From positions 1 through 40,095 of the forward strand of contig JAICPI010000022.1 in assembly GCA_025929895.1 (NCBI GenBank): a stretch of 40,095 bases of DNA, given 5' to 3'. The position numbers and the translations under genes are program-made. Positions within the stretch are counted from its first letter, which is position 1; every line of letters starts with the position of its first letter. The notes beneath the pieces were generated by a model that saw nothing but the letters and a program-made list of their open reading frames with translations, had not been told where the DNA came from and ran no database searches. Below, one piece after another: positions 39,993-40,095 of the stretch. This stretch comes from Thermoleophilia bacterium. Lineage in GTDB: Bacteria; Actinomycetota; Thermoleophilia; Gaiellales; Gaiellaceae.

Positions 39993-40095
39993 CTACGAGC
40001 GGTACTGGGTGAAGAACCCGACCGCGCGGTCGACCTGGCCCTGCGAGAACTCGGAGTAGCAGGGGTCGGTCGAGTAGTCCATGTAGTTGTGGATC
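39993..40095 (-). CDS. Zinc metalloprotease C-terminus, M43 (pappalysin-like), partial
   Basis: Only the last 33 residues are inside the window. They read IHNYMDYSTDPCYSEFSQGQ and then a helix ending FFTQYRS. NYMDYS is the Met-turn of metzincin proteases. The following D-PC---F-GQV pattern matches the end of the M43 (cytophagalysin/pappalysin) catalytic domain, where the Cys pairs with one upstream. The zinc site HExxHxxGxxH would lie about 60-80 residues before this, outside the window. The gene probably encodes a secreted protease. Confidence 0.75.
   Translation of the reverse strand, partial: IHNYMDYSTDPCYSEFSQGQVDRAVGFFTQYRS

Overview
This window is a GC-rich chromosome segment (roughly 70% GC by eye) from an actinobacterium-like organism. 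It starts in the last ~195 nt of a 23S rRNA gene followed by 5S rRNA, and ends inside a secreted metalloprotease gene. WhiA, a coproheme-decarboxylase (chlorite-dismutase-fold) protein, an actinobacterial-style HIT protein, a class II GlpX fructose bisphosphatase and very GC-skewed codon use all point to Actinomycetota. The lack of familiar Streptomyces or Mycobacterium gene order suggests a deep branch such as Thermoleophilia/Gaiellales; that placement is inference. I see no phage, IS element, CRISPR array or plasmid gene. This is core chromosome.

Layout. 1-406: rRNA operon tail and hairpin. 424-2591: GNAT acetyltransferase facing an operon of histidine phosphatase, a small possibly Sm-like protein and HtpX protease. 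2613-7038: SDR oxidoreductase, Dgt-like HD hydrolase, DnaG primase, tRNA-Asn and a substrate-binding lipoprotein. 7199-11288: XdhC-family maturation factor, small membrane proteins and a secreted subtilase. 11432-15868: tRNA-Leu, Bcp peroxiredoxin, two membrane proteins, HemQ/ChdC-like protein and two secreted proteins, one a clan GH-A hydrolase. 15889-25565: uvrC, P5C dehydrogenase, ogt, whiA, then gap-pgk-tpiA-gpmI, which carries lower glycolysis as one tightly packed operon. 25589-30351: ECF-type sigma factor facing a helical protein/lipoprotein/Ser-Thr kinase operon, then metallophosphoesterase, a second M48 protease and a DUF3467 protein. 30370-35228: argS, PspC protein, DMT transporter, glpX facing class I aldolase, tRNA-Gly. 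35243-40095: HIT protein, secreted protein, CorA and MFS transporter, secreted duplicated-repeat protein, tRNA-Arg, metalloprotease fragment.

How the genes work together. Glycolysis/gluconeogenesis is concentrated here (fba, glpX, gap, pgk, tpiA, gpmI). Replication and repair (dnaG, dgt, uvrC, ogt) and translation (argS, four tRNAs) are also represented.

The most striking property is regulatory. About twenty genes have a TANNNT -10 hexamer 6-10 nt before the start codon and no Shine-Dalgarno sequence, which predicts leaderless mRNAs. At least two divergent pairs share overlapping, nearly symmetric -10 elements. By contrast gap, fba and one secreted-protein gene each have exactly 30 nt between the -10 and the start, with a purine-rich ribosome site. 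Five convergent gene pairs overlap by exactly 4 bp through a shared CTAG/TTAG. Other convergent pairs are separated by large palindromes. The points most worth follow-up are the possible Sm-like protein, the ArgRS with no recognisable HIGH motif, the short Pgk, and the palindromic intergenic elements.
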